NCBI GenBank assembly: GCA_023392125.1
Contig: JAEVZS010000019.1
Span: 1 to 39,617, forward strand
Length of the DNA: 39,617 nucleotides
Source of the DNA: Bacteroidota bacterium
Lineage (GTDB): Bacteria > Bacteroidota > Bacteroidia > Cytophagales > Cytophagaceae
Reading direction: 5' to 3'
Part shown: piece by piece, positions 17,401 to 25,615 of the stretch
Layout of the letters: each line of letters begins with the position of its first letter
How positions within the stretch are numbered: position 1 is the stretch's first letter
Made by a program: the position numbers and the translations under genes
Notes under the pieces: generated by a model
The model's input: only the letters and a program-made list of their open reading frames with translations
Databases searched by the model: none
Told to the model about the DNA's origin: nothing

Positions 17401-17973
17401 TCAGGGCAGATTTTCATTTTTACCCGTCGGCCTCTGGTGTTCATAGATAAGCTGTACAACACCGGTTTTGAATCTGTTTATTCCTGTTAGTGTGAGATTT
17501 ATTCGATCTTTCGGATCTTCAAACAGGGGCTTGCCGGTTCCCAGTACAGTCGGATGCACTGATATTCTATATACGTCTACCAATCGGAGGCTGATAAAAG
17601 TTCTGATAAGCTTTGCGCCGCCATACAACCATATATCCTTGCCCGGTTGTTTCCGGATTTCAGTAACTTTTTCGGCAATGTCCGAAGTAATATATGTCGC
17701 TCGGACATCCTGTCCGGGGGTACCTGAAAAAACATATTTCTTTTTGGAGTGAACGCCTGACCAGAGGGCTTTTTCTGTTTTGGCTGCCTTTGCATCCGGT
17801 TGGAAATTTCCCCACATATCATAGCTTACCCTGCCATAAAATATCGTGTCAATGCCAGAAAGAAAGCCCTCAAAGTCCATATCCTCGTCCAGGATACACC
17901 AGTCTGTTTCTCCGTTGGGACCTTCGATAAACCCATCGAGTGTTACTGCCAGATCCAGAATTATTTTTCTCAT
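17401..17973 (-). CDS. RibD C-terminal-domain (DHFR-like) reductase
   Basis: Second stand-alone RibD-C reductase, 190 residues. It starts RKIILDLAVTLDGFIEGPNGETDW, has FYGRVSYDMWG and the cofactor-binding DIWLYGGAKLIRTF, then HPTVLGTGKPLF. This is the YyaP/YwjB-like subgroup found widely in soil bacteria. It is the first gene of a likely operon with GNAT and DUF4269. The physiological substrate is unknown. Confidence 0.86.
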   Translation of the reverse strand: MRKIILDLAVTLDGFIEGPNGETDWCILDEDMDFEGFLSGIDTIFYGRVSYDMWGNFQPDAKAAKTEKALWSGVHSKKKYVFSGTPGQDVRATYITSDIAEKVTEIRKQPGKDIWLYGGAKLIRTFISLRLVDVYRISVHPTVLGTGKPLFEDPKDRINLTLTGINRFKTGVVQLIYEHQRPTGKNENLP

Positions 17974-18102
17974 AAATTACGTATAGGGGGCAACAAAATA
18001 AACAAAGATAACTGTCGGTTGCGGATTGGTATATTTCCATTATCCGGTTAATTTTACCCCTTCATTTCAAAATACAATCCCAGGCTTTCTAATCAAAAGA
18101 GT

Positions 18103-18388
18103 ATGATAAAAAAATGTTGCTGGCGGGTATGTATCTGCTGTATATAATGACGGGGAGTGTACAGGATAATTCCTTTTTATAAACAACAAGCTGGTTATAA
18201 TCAACCCTCTGGATGAGTATTACACGTATGGGTATGCAAGAGGAGGATTAACTTTTGGTCTGGAAGCCGGATATATGTTTGAGGTAAAGAAAACCACCAT
18301 GGGGCCGGCTATAGCTATTGGTTATTTTCAGAATGCACTGGATATACAGCAAGCCTGGGACAATGATAGACTGGGTATAAAAATGTGA
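18103..18388 (+). pseudogene. frameshifted remnant of a membrane or outer-membrane protein
   Basis: The ATG at 18103 opens a signal-peptide-like start (MIKKMLLAGMYLLYIM) that stops at about 18178. One frame over, a coherent reading continues to a TGA at 18386-18388 with beta-barrel-like strands (YGYARGGLTFGLEAGYMFEVK, MGPAIAIGYFQNAL). Joined across a single frameshift it would be about 95 residues, probably the start of a longer barrel protein cut short. Family not recognised. Confidence 0.5.
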
Positions 18389-18419
18389 AAGGCCGGTTTA
18401 CCAAGCACTTTATTTTTTC

Positions 18420-18848
18420 TCAATCCTCTATTGCTTCAATGCCAAGTTGCTTAAGTCGCTCAAGATGGCCTTTCATTGTTTGGAGCTGTTCGGGAGTGTG
18501 TCCCTGCCAGTCGGTTACCTCACCAACAACCCGAAGCGGATACAAGGTGCGGTAAGATTTTGTCGGATTACCCGGGAATTTCTTATCAGTCAGATTGGGA
18601 TCATCTTCAAACTGTCCGGTAGGCTCCACGATGTATATTCTGCCAGTGCCTTCACCCATGGCAAGTTCCGCACCCCAGATCGCAGCGTCCAGAGTGGCAG
18701 TCAAATAAACGTATTTCGCCTTGTTTCTCTGGCCGTAATTTGAGTTGAAGCCGGCTTTAATCAGGTCTCCCTGCTTCAGATCTGCCTTGGTGCCATGATA
18801 GAATTTTTCCGGAGCATAGTTCTTATGAGCTTCTGACGATTTGTTCAT
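18420..18848 (-). CDS. arr: rifampin ADP-ribosyltransferase (Arr)
   Basis: A 142-residue Arr enzyme, which inactivates rifamycins by ADP-ribosylation from NAD. The family signature is almost complete: FYHGTKADL with the catalytic-site H18, YVYLTATLDAAIWGAEL with Y48, and FEDDPNLTDKKFPGNPT with an Asp at 82-83. These match the H-Y-D triad of Arr. The ATG at 18848 fits the family N-terminus. The open frame reaches 18965, but those residues run over the spacer. Many environmental genomes carry arr, so resistance is likely but depends on expression. Confidence 0.92.
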   Translation of the reverse strand: MNKSSEAHKNYAPEKFYHGTKADLKQGDLIKAGFNSNYGQRNKAKYVYLTATLDAAIWGAELAMGEGTGRIYIVEPTGQFEDDPNLTDKKFPGNPTKSYRTLYPLRVVGEVTDWQGHTPEQLQTMKGHLERLKQLGIEAIED

Positions 18849-18930
18849 TTGTTTTCTGTTTAGATGTCTGGTAGGTGGTAACTCTCCAAGAGCTGTTTGA
18901 CGATGAATAACAACCCATGGAGAGTTGGTT

Positions 18931-19653
18931 TCATGATTGTCCCCAGGCAAATTCGCAATTGTCAAAGTTTCTCTCTATTAAGTCTTGCTTGCTTATCAGG
19001 ACACTAAAAACACCTTCATCATTAAATCCGTTTCCTCCAATCTGCAAAAGCAGAAGTTTGTCAGAAAAAGTTATTTTCTCAATTTCTTCCTGTTCATATT
19101 GACAATTCGTGTATATGCCAAATATTTTTGATTTTTCGCAACCGGCGAAGTAATCCCACAATTTTCCATTTTCGTTTGCGTGTTCTTTATCCCATTCATC
19201 CTCTGCTTCTCTAAAGCGTTCGGAAAAGCTTTCTGTGTCTGAAAAGATTTTGTCAATTAAGACTCCCAGGAAGAAATTTTCCTGGTGTTCTTTTACTATC
19301 CGTATCAGACTTTCATTTGGCTCGTCAGCATAAATTACTTTTCCTGTGTCGTTCAAAATGTCGGCAAAGAAAATGAGCTGTCCTGTCTTTGGAAGTAGCC
19401 CTGATTTGTCAAATGGTGCAAACCTGGATAAGTCAAGCTGGGCTGCAAATCGTAATTCCTCAGGATATTCTATACCTTGGGGCAGGTCAACGATTGGTCC
19501 GCCATAGCGTGATTGTCCCAGAGGGATTTTCAATTCTGTATGTTTAATGTATGTATCAGGCATCCAGCTTTCTCTTTTCATAGAAGCCGGGTAATACTGC
19601 TTATCGTCTGTCGTAAAGCGTATAATATCAAAAGTTTTGTCCAGGTTATTCAT
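18931..19653 (-). CDS. DUF1963 (YwqG-like) protein
   Basis: A cytoplasmic protein of about 240 residues in the DUF1963 family. Typical features are the SRYGGPIVDLPQGIEYP segment, LRFAAQLDLSRFAPFD, LPKTGQLIFFAD, and KLLLLQIGGNGFNDEGVFSVLI near the C-terminus. Function is unknown; the family is often a lone gene. The ATG at 19653 (MNNLDKTF) is favoured. Earlier Met codons at 19677 and 19710 would add residues that do not look conserved. It lies 82 bases upstream of arr. Confidence 0.82.
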   Translation of the reverse strand: MNNLDKTFDIIRFTTDDKQYYPASMKRESWMPDTYIKHTELKIPLGQSRYGGPIVDLPQGIEYPEELRFAAQLDLSRFAPFDKSGLLPKTGQLIFFADILNDTGKVIYADEPNESLIRIVKEHQENFFLGVLIDKIFSDTESFSERFREAEDEWDKEHANENGKLWDYFAGCEKSKIFGIYTNCQYEQEEIEKITFSDKLLLLQIGGNGFNDEGVFSVLISKQDLIERNFDNCEFAWGQS

Positions 19654-19710
19654 ATGCTGATGGATTAAAATGACCATACCCTTCAAATATACACAATAAT
19701 CTATCTTCAA

Positions 19711-20000
19711 TCTGAAATCAGGTTTCTGCCTTTGGCTTATGACCAGCAGATATCTCTATTTATACAAATCACTCAGCCATTTTCGATCATCGCTGACCCC
19801 AAAGAGAAACTTTTTTGGTCATAAGTTGCTGGTAAATAAATTTTTTAAGTACACATACCGATGTTTTGTCATGTGCCAGTATGTTGTTTTATTTTATTAT
19901 TAACTCCATTAAGTGTTCAGGCTTATGGATATATAGTTCTGTACATAAGTCATTAATGATTCTTGAAAGACACCGTTCTGACCAAAAATAAGCTGGTAGG
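19711..20000. repeat. intergenic region with a 9-bp inverted repeat
   Basis: No gene is seen in this AT-rich gap. CTTATGACC at 19736-19744 and GGTCATAAG at 19817-19825 are exact inverted repeats 72 bases apart, both next to a CAGCAG or TTGCTGG sequence. They could be regulator half-sites or a leader hairpin. No terminator is clear. Confidence 0.35.
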
Positions 20001-20726
20001 CTAGCTATTCTTTAACTTTCGCCTTAATATATTAAACCTGAATTTTATGTTGTCGTAAATCAAACCAAAAACCAATGTCGCTGCCGCAAAAATTAACGTG
20101 TGAAGCCCTATTCTTGAGCATAAAACTCCACCGGCGATACTACCAATAAAAAAGAAGCTAATAATTGTCAAACGGAGCTTTATTGAGGACATGAGTGCGT
20201 TTTTCTGTTCCCTGGGTTTTGTAAAAAATAATTGAGACAACTCAATACCCAAGTCGGTAAATAATCCGGTCAAATGGGTGGTTCGGACATTGGCACTCGA
20301 AATTTTTGTCACCAGAGAGTTTTGCAAGCCCATTGCAAAAAGCAGACTAAACGCAATCGTATTTGGACTGATGACTATCAGGCGTTGTCCCCAGAGACCC
20401 AGCATAAACAGAATGAAACATTCTATGGAAGCGGGAATCGCGTAAATGTACTGATCGTCTTTTCGGGAAAAGAAAGCAACGAGGAAATTGGAAACAAAAG
20501 CACCCAGGAAAAAGAAAAATACATATAGAAAGAAAACAAATCCTTCCCAGAAATTGAACTTGAAAACTTTGTCTACAAAAAAAGCAAAGTGCCCTGTTAC
20601 GTTCGTTGTCAATCGTTGAACAGAAAAAAAACCGGCGACATTTACAATACCCGCGACAAAAGATAATAATGAAGCAATTCCTAAATTATGGCCCAACGTT
20701 CGTGTTTTGCCCTGGTGTCGAAACAT
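20001..20726 (-). CDS. DUF1275 (YoaK-type) membrane protein
   Basis: A 241-residue integral membrane protein with about six hydrophobic segments, belonging to the DUF1275/YoaK family. Conserved features are the first helix AGIVNVAGF followed by TTNVTGHFA, and the central MGLQNSLVTKISSANVRTTHLTGLFTDLGIE block, which carries the family Q-N and T-H-x-T-G pattern. Transport substrate is unknown. An inverted repeat at 20773-20786 lies in its leader. Confidence 0.86.
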   Translation of the reverse strand: MFRHQGKTRTLGHNLGIASLLSFVAGIVNVAGFFSVQRLTTNVTGHFAFFVDKVFKFNFWEGFVFFLYVFFFFLGAFVSNFLVAFFSRKDDQYIYAIPASIECFILFMLGLWGQRLIVISPNTIAFSLLFAMGLQNSLVTKISSANVRTTHLTGLFTDLGIELSQLFFTKPREQKNALMSSIKLRLTIISFFFIGSIAGGVLCSRIGLHTLIFAAATLVFGLIYDNIKFRFNILRRKLKNS

Positions 20727-20772
20727 TTTATACTTTTTCTTCTTTGTTCAAGGTTCGTAAGCAGTTGTGGTA

Positions 20773-20786
20773 AACTGTACACAGTT
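20773..20786 (-). promoter_or_regulatory. inverted repeat AACTGT-AC-ACAGTT
   Basis: Perfect 6-bp inverted repeat with a two-base centre, 47 bases before the start of the DUF1275 gene. The size and position fit an operator for a dimeric repressor or activator. It may also be chance. Confidence 0.35.
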
Positions 20787-20853
20787 CTTAAATATACAAA
20801 TAATACATTATCTTGCCGGCATACCTCTGCTCATCAAGCCGCCTGGCTATGCT

Positions 20854-21237
20854 TCAGTGAGCTAATGGATCAAAATAGGCCTCAAAAGTATATTCTCCTG
20901 CAATTTTGGTTTTTGCAATTTCAAAATATCTTGAATACACTCTTTTAGACTTGTGCATATAAATTGAAACATAAGCAAGATTTAAGTATAAGTTTCTATC
21001 CTGAGAATTTAGTGTTTGGGCTTTCTCGAGCAGCACCTGTGCTTTAGTATAATCTCCCAGATTAGAATATATAGCTCCTAAATTAATAAGCGCAGAGCAA
21101 CTGGAAGGATTATGTGATACTATTCTATTTAGTATATCTATAATTTCTGAAATTATATTATTGTATTGTTCCTGGTCACTTGTCCACAGTTTTTTTTCTA
21201 ATAATAGTACAGCTTTAAGCTCGTTTATCTCATTCAT
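20854..21237 (-). CDS. small tetratricopeptide-repeat protein
   Basis: A 127-residue helical protein with two to three TPR units; the clearest is SSCSALINLGAIYSNLGDYTKAQVLLEKAQTL (given as positions about 46-77), followed by NLYLNLAYVSIY. It ends FEAYFDPLAH. There is no signal peptide. TPR proteins mediate protein contacts; the partner is unknown. Small stand-alone TPR genes of this kind sometimes act as immunity proteins beside toxins, but no toxin is adjacent here. Confidence 0.72.
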   Translation of the reverse strand: MNEINELKAVLLLEKKLWTSDQEQYNNIISEIIDILNRIVSHNPSSCSALINLGAIYSNLGDYTKAQVLLEKAQTLNSQDRNLYLNLAYVSIYMHKSKRVYSRYFEIAKTKIAGEYTFEAYFDPLAH

Positions 21238-21392
21238 AAATTTTTAGCTATTTCCATCACAGCTGATCTGAACAATAGAAACCCCTATGGCTTTTATTTG
21301 TCATATACAACCTTTGCGAGCACAATGGGTAAGTGCTGATTGTTGATCATAAGACGACCAATAACGGCCGGAAGTCTGAGCTCAAGCTGCTA

Positions 21393-22316
21393 TTATTTTA
21401 CAGTCATTATTACATTGCCTTTTTTATGTCCCTTATCAACATATCTGTGTGCTTCAACTATTTCATTCAATGGATAAATTTTGTCTATAACAGGTTTTAG
21501 TATGCCGTTTTCGGTAAGTTCTTTGAGTGTAAGCAGATTTTCTTTGCACACTGCACGTTCGCCAGGATTTCCATCGTCCACGGATATAAATCTTCCGTTG
21601 GCGCTTAGAGACTTTTTGTATCGCAGATGTGCACTCTTTTTCTTTCCGACAGCATCAAATATTAAATCATAGTGTATCCCGTTATCTGTAAAATCTTCCT
21701 TTGTATAATCAATTACAGCATCCGCTCCCAAAGACTTGACCAATTCTAGATTTACAGTGCTGCACACTCCTGAAACTTCTGCTCCGAAATATTTGGCGAG
21801 TTGTATGGCAGATGTGCCGATTGCTCCGGAAGCCCCGTATATGAGCACTTTTTGTCCTCTTTGAATAGTTGCTTTTTTCAGATAGTATAATGCCAAGGTT
21901 CCGCCGAACGGAATAGCAGCTGCCTCTTCAAATGAGGTATTTGAGGGCATAAGTGTTATTGCGCTGGTTTCCGGAAGGCATGTATATTCGGCATAAGTGC
22001 CGAAGCGCAGGAATGTATGTGCATATACCTTGTCGCCCTTTTTAAATCGCTTTACATTACTGCCCGCTCTTTCAATTTCTCCTGATAGCACCAATCCTAA
22101 TATTGGTTTTCTCGGCTTGGTCAACCCTAGGGCCAGGCGCGCGGGAATCCACATTATAGCAGGCAGGGTAAATCCCCGGATGATACAATCACTTGCCGTC
22201 ACTGAGGTTGCAACTATTTTTATAAGTACTTCATTGTCCCTGGGGGTAGGTTTTACCACTTCCCCAACTTGAAGTACTTCAGGTGATCCGTATTTGGTGC
22301 AAATAATTGCTTTCAT
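21393..22316 (-). CDS. MDR-family NAD(P)-dependent alcohol dehydrogenase / quinone oxidoreductase
   Basis: Medium-chain dehydrogenase/reductase of about 307 residues. The N-terminal GroES-like domain begins MKAIICTKYGSPEVLQVGEV, and the Rossmann cofactor-binding motif is VLIYGASGAIGTSAIQLAKYFG. There is no structural-zinc cysteine cluster, which puts it in the zinc-independent quinone-oxidoreductase-like branch. The ATG at 22316 fits family N-termini; another ATG three codons upstream (22325) is possible. The substrate is unknown. It is transcribed alone. Confidence 0.85.
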   Translation of the reverse strand: MKAIICTKYGSPEVLQVGEVVKPTPRDNEVLIKIVATSVTASDCIIRGFTLPAIMWIPARLALGLTKPRKPILGLVLSGEIERAGSNVKRFKKGDKVYAHTFLRFGTYAEYTCLPETSAITLMPSNTSFEEAAAIPFGGTLALYYLKKATIQRGQKVLIYGASGAIGTSAIQLAKYFGAEVSGVCSTVNLELVKSLGADAVIDYTKEDFTDNGIHYDLIFDAVGKKKSAHLRYKKSLSANGRFISVDDGNPGERAVCKENLLTLKELTENGILKPVIDKIYPLNEIVEAHRYVDKGHKKGNVIMTVK

Positions 22317-22463
22317 TTTTTCCATATAGTCTAATTATTATAGTTTAATCGTCAGTTTGATATTACAGTTACTGTTAAACAGAGCGTAGCTTGTATGCGA
22401 AGATTTGTGAGTTTTCGGATGTTTTTTGCCAAAGAGTATCAGATATTGATCATTGACCAATAT

Positions 22464-23390
22464 CTAATCCGGTATTAAAACCTCCCAGCTTTCCACTTCA
22501 TTGACCCGCAGGCTTTTTTTCTTTTCTACCATTCGTGCTTTGATTTTTTTCCGGAAATCCCAGCAGGTATTTTTTCCGATGTCCAACAATGTGCTCATTT
22601 CTTCCAGTGTCATCTTTTTACCTTTACAGTTAGAGGCATAGACAATAAAAAAAGCTTTGTTGAGCGGAATCTTGATACCATGAAACAAGGTGTGAGCTGT
22701 CGGCGATTCGATGTAATTGCAGCGGGTACATTTGCGTGAGAATATTTTCGAAGTATATTTTTCATGCCCGCATTTTTTGCAGCGATAGTGACTGGCCCAC
22801 TTCTGATTTTCGAGATAACGCAGACATGTATTGTTATCAGCAAAAGTTTTGCTGAAGTCTTCGTAAGACAGTTCCTCATGAATGATCCTTGCTGTGCGTT
22901 CCTTTTTTACTTCCTTCTTCAAATGCCAGTTGTCAAGATCCAGCTGTATGTTCATATCCGTGAGTTTTTGCGAGTAAATTGCCAGCTTTTCGTTGGCTTT
23001 GGTAAGTTCGCCGGTTTTCAATAGCAACGCTTCTGTACGTTGCTGCACTTTATCTTCCAGTTCGCGGTTTACCTTTTCGCTGAGTTCGTTTTTCTCACGC
23101 AGCTCCCTGACAAGGGCCTTTTCAAGTCGTGAGTTTTCCTGTAGCCGTTCGAGCAATAGCTGATCCGATTTTTGTTTTTCCCGACGTATCATTCGTAGCC
23201 GGTCGGCCAGGGCAAACGAGAGAATGACTGTTTCGATTAGTACGCCGAAATTGAAAATATATACCGTAAAAATATTGGATTCAATGATCCGATGCAAACG
23301 TAGTTGCAAGACAACCATGCAGATAAAAACGGTAATATAGCCAATAATGAAAAAGCGTGCGGATTTGTAGCCTTTCAGATATATATATAG
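22464..23390 (-). CDS. C-terminal part of a frameshifted 7TM-DISM sensor: coiled coil plus IS1595-type zinc ribbon and helical module
   Basis: This frame continues the 7TM sensor encoded at 23375-24355. It opens with the last membrane helices (FIIGYITVFICMVVLQL and FNFGVLIETVILSFALADRLRM), then a long coiled coil of about 100 residues rich in E, K, R and L. The C-terminus has a four-cysteine zinc ribbon (YRCKKCGHEKY then RKCTRCNY) followed by SPTAHTLFHGIKIPLNKAFFIVY and a helix-turn-helix-like MTLEEMSTLLDIGKNTCWDFRKKI. This matches the zinc ribbon and following helices of IS1595 transposases. No DDE catalytic domain follows. The open frame reaches 23717, but residues beyond 23390 are a shadow of the other half. 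In the joined protein (about 629 residues) the zinc ribbon is near residue 520-550. Confidence 0.72.
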   Translation of the reverse strand, partial: LYIYLKGYKSARFFIIGYITVFICMVVLQLRLHRIIESNIFTVYIFNFGVLIETVILSFALADRLRMIRREKQKSDQLLLERLQENSRLEKALVRELREKNELSEKVNRELEDKVQQRTEALLLKTGELTKANEKLAIYSQKLTDMNIQLDLDNWHLKKEVKKERTARIIHEELSYEDFSKTFADNNTCLRYLENQKWASHYRCKKCGHEKYTSKIFSRKCTRCNYIESPTAHTLFHGIKIPLNKAFFIVYASNCKGKKMTLEEMSTLLDIGKNTCWDFRKKIKARMVEKKKSLRVNEVESWEVLIPD

Positions 23391-24355
23391 ACCGAAGCTG
23401 CAAATACGATCAGAAAAGGAACCAGATAGTAATCTTCCAGATTGAAAAGATTGCTGTCTCCTCCGGAAAGCAGGCGGATAATATTGGCACCTGGGAAAAG
23501 GAGCGCTCCGGCAAGAGCCGTTTTGCTTGCTAAGGGGAAATTTTGTGATAGATTCAGGAAGCTTCGGGCATATAGTACAAATGAAATCAAAAACAATGAA
23601 GGCGCCAGGTAGCGGCAAAAGTAGATATTGATGGTGGCATATCGTTGCCAGATGTGCTCTACTCCCAGACCGTCTTCGGATAGAGACAGAAATATACAGG
23701 ACATAAGGTACATGCAATAAAAAAGATAAACCCGTTCTCTATTGGTGAGAAAGACCAGCATATTGTAAACAAGCATAATGAGCAGAATGCCATAATATAT
23801 CCCCAGCAGCAGGTATTCATTAAGAGCGTAACGCATAAAAGCTTGCCGGGAGTGGATTTTAAACTCCAGCCCCGTTATGTTGGGTGACAGTACTCTGATA
23901 TAAACCGTATAAGACTCTATATCGGAAGGCAGGTCAAATACATAATTTTTATGCGAATAAGATTTTAATCTGTTTTGACTTAAGCCGGTAGTATATTTTT
24001 TTACTTGTTCTTTTGAATCCGGAATCCAAAGCTCCAGCAAGTAAAGATTGGGAGTGAGCGCTTCCAGCACCTGGCCGGAATTTTTTTCTGAAAGATTCTG
24101 TACGGTAAACCGAATCCAGTAAGCAGAGCTGGGGTGAGTGTTTTTTAATAGAGGGCTGCCTGGTGTCTCAAACTGCGCATGTTGCACTTGCTGAAAAGTG
24201 ATTTCCCGGGTTGTATCCTCAAAAAAATCCATATGAAATGCGGAGATATAAAAATCATCGGTAGTATCGGTAAGGATAATTTGTGCAGTTACTACATGGC
24301 CCTGCATTATAAAGAGTATAAGAAATAAAGAGTTGAAAATAGGATAAGGAAACAT
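23375..24355 (-). CDS. N-terminal part of a frameshifted 7TM-DISM membrane sensor
   Basis: Encodes a signal peptide (ending near VVTAQ), an extracytoplasmic 7TMR-DISMED2-type beta domain (about residues 30-170, with AYWIRFTVQNLS and the VYIRVLSP strand), and the first five to six helices of the 7TM-DISM domain from about residue 180 (LLLGIYYGILLIMLVYNMLVFLTNRE... LFYCMYLMSCIFLSLSEDG). These families sense extracellular ligands, often carbohydrates, in Bacteroidota. The frame stops at a TGA (23375-23377) inside the last helices, just after an AT-repeat. The rest lies in the -1 frame at 22464-23390. The start is an ATG at 24355, divergent from the GH5 gene. Confidence 0.75.
   Translation of the reverse strand: MFPYPIFNSLFLILFIMQGHVVTAQIILTDTTDDFYISAFHMDFFEDTTREITFQQVQHAQFETPGSPLLKNTHPSSAYWIRFTVQNLSEKNSGQVLEALTPNLYLLELWIPDSKEQVKKYTTGLSQNRLKSYSHKNYVFDLPSDIESYTVYIRVLSPNITGLEFKIHSRQAFMRYALNEYLLLGIYYGILLIMLVYNMLVFLTNRERVYLFYCMYLMSCIFLSLSEDGLGVEHIWQRYATINIYFCRYLAPSLFLISFVLYARSFLNLSQNFPLASKTALAGALLFPGANIIRLLSGGDSNLFNLEDYYLVPFLIVFAASVYIYI
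23379..23389 (-). repeat. (AT)5A tract at the frameshift of the 7TM sensor
   Basis: An 11-base alternating AT tract lies exactly where the two halves of the sensor gene change frame. Removing one AT unit would give the in-frame reading ASVYIYLKGYKSARFF. It is either a slippage-prone on/off switch, a fixed mutation or a sequencing error. Confidence 0.65.
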
Positions 24356-24586
24356 AAAAAATGCTGGTTATTTTTTTATTGGTAATATAATGGGAAAAAC
24401 TGGTATTTACACCTGTCATATCTCCCACGCAGAAGAAATTCGCAATCGGTATTATTCAGTGATTTTTTGATGAATAAAAGGGTGTCTGAGGGGATAAAAA
24501 TCAGTTATTTCCCCCCATAAAAGCATTCTTTGTGCCGCCTTTTCCATTATTTCAGCATTCATAAATCAAAACGATCATATACTGAT
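24356..24586. promoter_or_regulatory. divergent leader between the 7TM sensor and GH5 gene
   Basis: This 231-base region must contain the promoters of both genes. No perfect TAnnTTTG box and no long inverted repeat were found. It is the natural place for a sensor-regulated operator, but none can be pointed to. Confidence 0.35.
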
Positions 24587-25615
24587 ATGGAAAACAAAAT
24601 TAATCGATCAGGGACAACGACAGCGCTTGTTGTTCTTTTAGTATTTTTCAGACTCTTTGCTACGGGACAACATTCTATTGTAGACCGTTACGGGCATTTG
24701 TCAGTAAAAGGCAGCTATCTTCTGAGCGAAAAAGGAGATACTGTGCAGCTTCGCGGAATGTCTTTTTTCTGGAGCCAGTGGATGCCGCAATTTTATAATG
24801 CGGACTGTGTCCAATGGCTGAAAGACGACTGGAAATGTACCATTGTCAGAGCGGCTATGGGGGTAGAGAAAGGTGGTTATCTGACCAATCCGGAAAAAGA
24901 AAAAGAGACGATACAAAAGGTGATTGACGCAGCCATAGCACAGGGGCTTTACGTGATTATTGACTATCACAGCCACGAAGCCCATACCAATCCGGATGCT
25001 GCCGTGGTGTTCTTTGCCGAAATGGCAAAAAAATACGGAGCCTATCCCAATGTGATCTACGAATTGTACAATGAGCCTCTTGCGGATCCTTCCTGGTCAC
25101 AAGACCTGAAGCCCTATGCGGAGAAAGTACTAAAGGAAATCCGGAAGCATGATACTGACAATCTGGTGATTATGGGTACCCGGCAATGGTCGCAGAAAGT
25201 AAGTGAAGTGATTGCCGACCCCATCACCGACCCTAATATAGCGTATGCTCTGCACTTTTATGCACATACGCACCGGCAGTGGCTGATGGACGAAGCCAGA
25301 AAAGCAATGGAAAGCGGACTTGCCCTGTTTGTATCTGAAATGGGAACATGCGACGCGTCGGGTAACAAATTCTTCAACCCGAAAGAAACACAAAAATGGT
25401 TTGATTTTATGGATCAGTACAAGCTTAGCTGGTGCAACTGGTCGGTATGCGACAAAGAAGAAACAGCCTCCGTATTAAAGCCGGGCGCAGGGGCTACCGG
25501 CAACTGGAAGGAGGAGGATCTGACCGAGTCAGGTATATTGATCAGAAACGAACTGATCCTGAAAAATATGCCTCTGCTGAAAACACCTGTTTTGAAGGCA
25601 GGGGCAAAAAAATAG
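24587..25615 (+). CDS. glycoside hydrolase family 5 endoglucanase
   Basis: A 342-residue secreted GH5 enzyme, closest in pattern to GH5 subfamily 2 endo-beta-1,4-glucanases. A signal peptide ends at about FATGQ. The catalytic domain has VQLRGMSFFWSQWM near the N-terminus, IDYHSHEA, the acid/base E163 in YELYNEPL, and the nucleophile E251 in FVSEMGT, with CNWSVCDKEE following. It has no CBM and no T9SS sorting domain, so it is probably periplasmic or released by another route. The ATG at 24587 is chosen because the extra residues back to 24530 precede the signal peptide. It is followed directly by a strong terminator hairpin. Confidence 0.92.
   Translation: MENKINRSGTTTALVVLLVFFRLFATGQHSIVDRYGHLSVKGSYLLSEKGDTVQLRGMSFFWSQWMPQFYNADCVQWLKDDWKCTIVRAAMGVEKGGYLTNPEKEKETIQKVIDAAIAQGLYVIIDYHSHEAHTNPDAAVVFFAEMAKKYGAYPNVIYELYNEPLADPSWSQDLKPYAEKVLKEIRKHDTDNLVIMGTRQWSQKVSEVIADPITDPNIAYALHFYAHTHRQWLMDEARKAMESGLALFVSEMGTCDASGNKFFNPKETQKWFDFMDQYKLSWCNWSVCDKEETASVLKPGAGATGNWKEEDLTESGILIRNELILKNMPLLKTPVLKAGAKK

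Noticed and set aside
18849..18965. 39-codon N-terminal extension of the arr frame
   Set aside because: Arr proteins start near the ATG at 18848; the extension has no conserved residues and would overlap the DUF1963 gene.
22464..22900. IS1595-family insertion sequence
   Set aside because: Only the zinc ribbon and helical module are present, joined in frame to a sensor coiled coil. There is no DDE domain and no terminal inverted repeats were seen, so this is not a mobile element.
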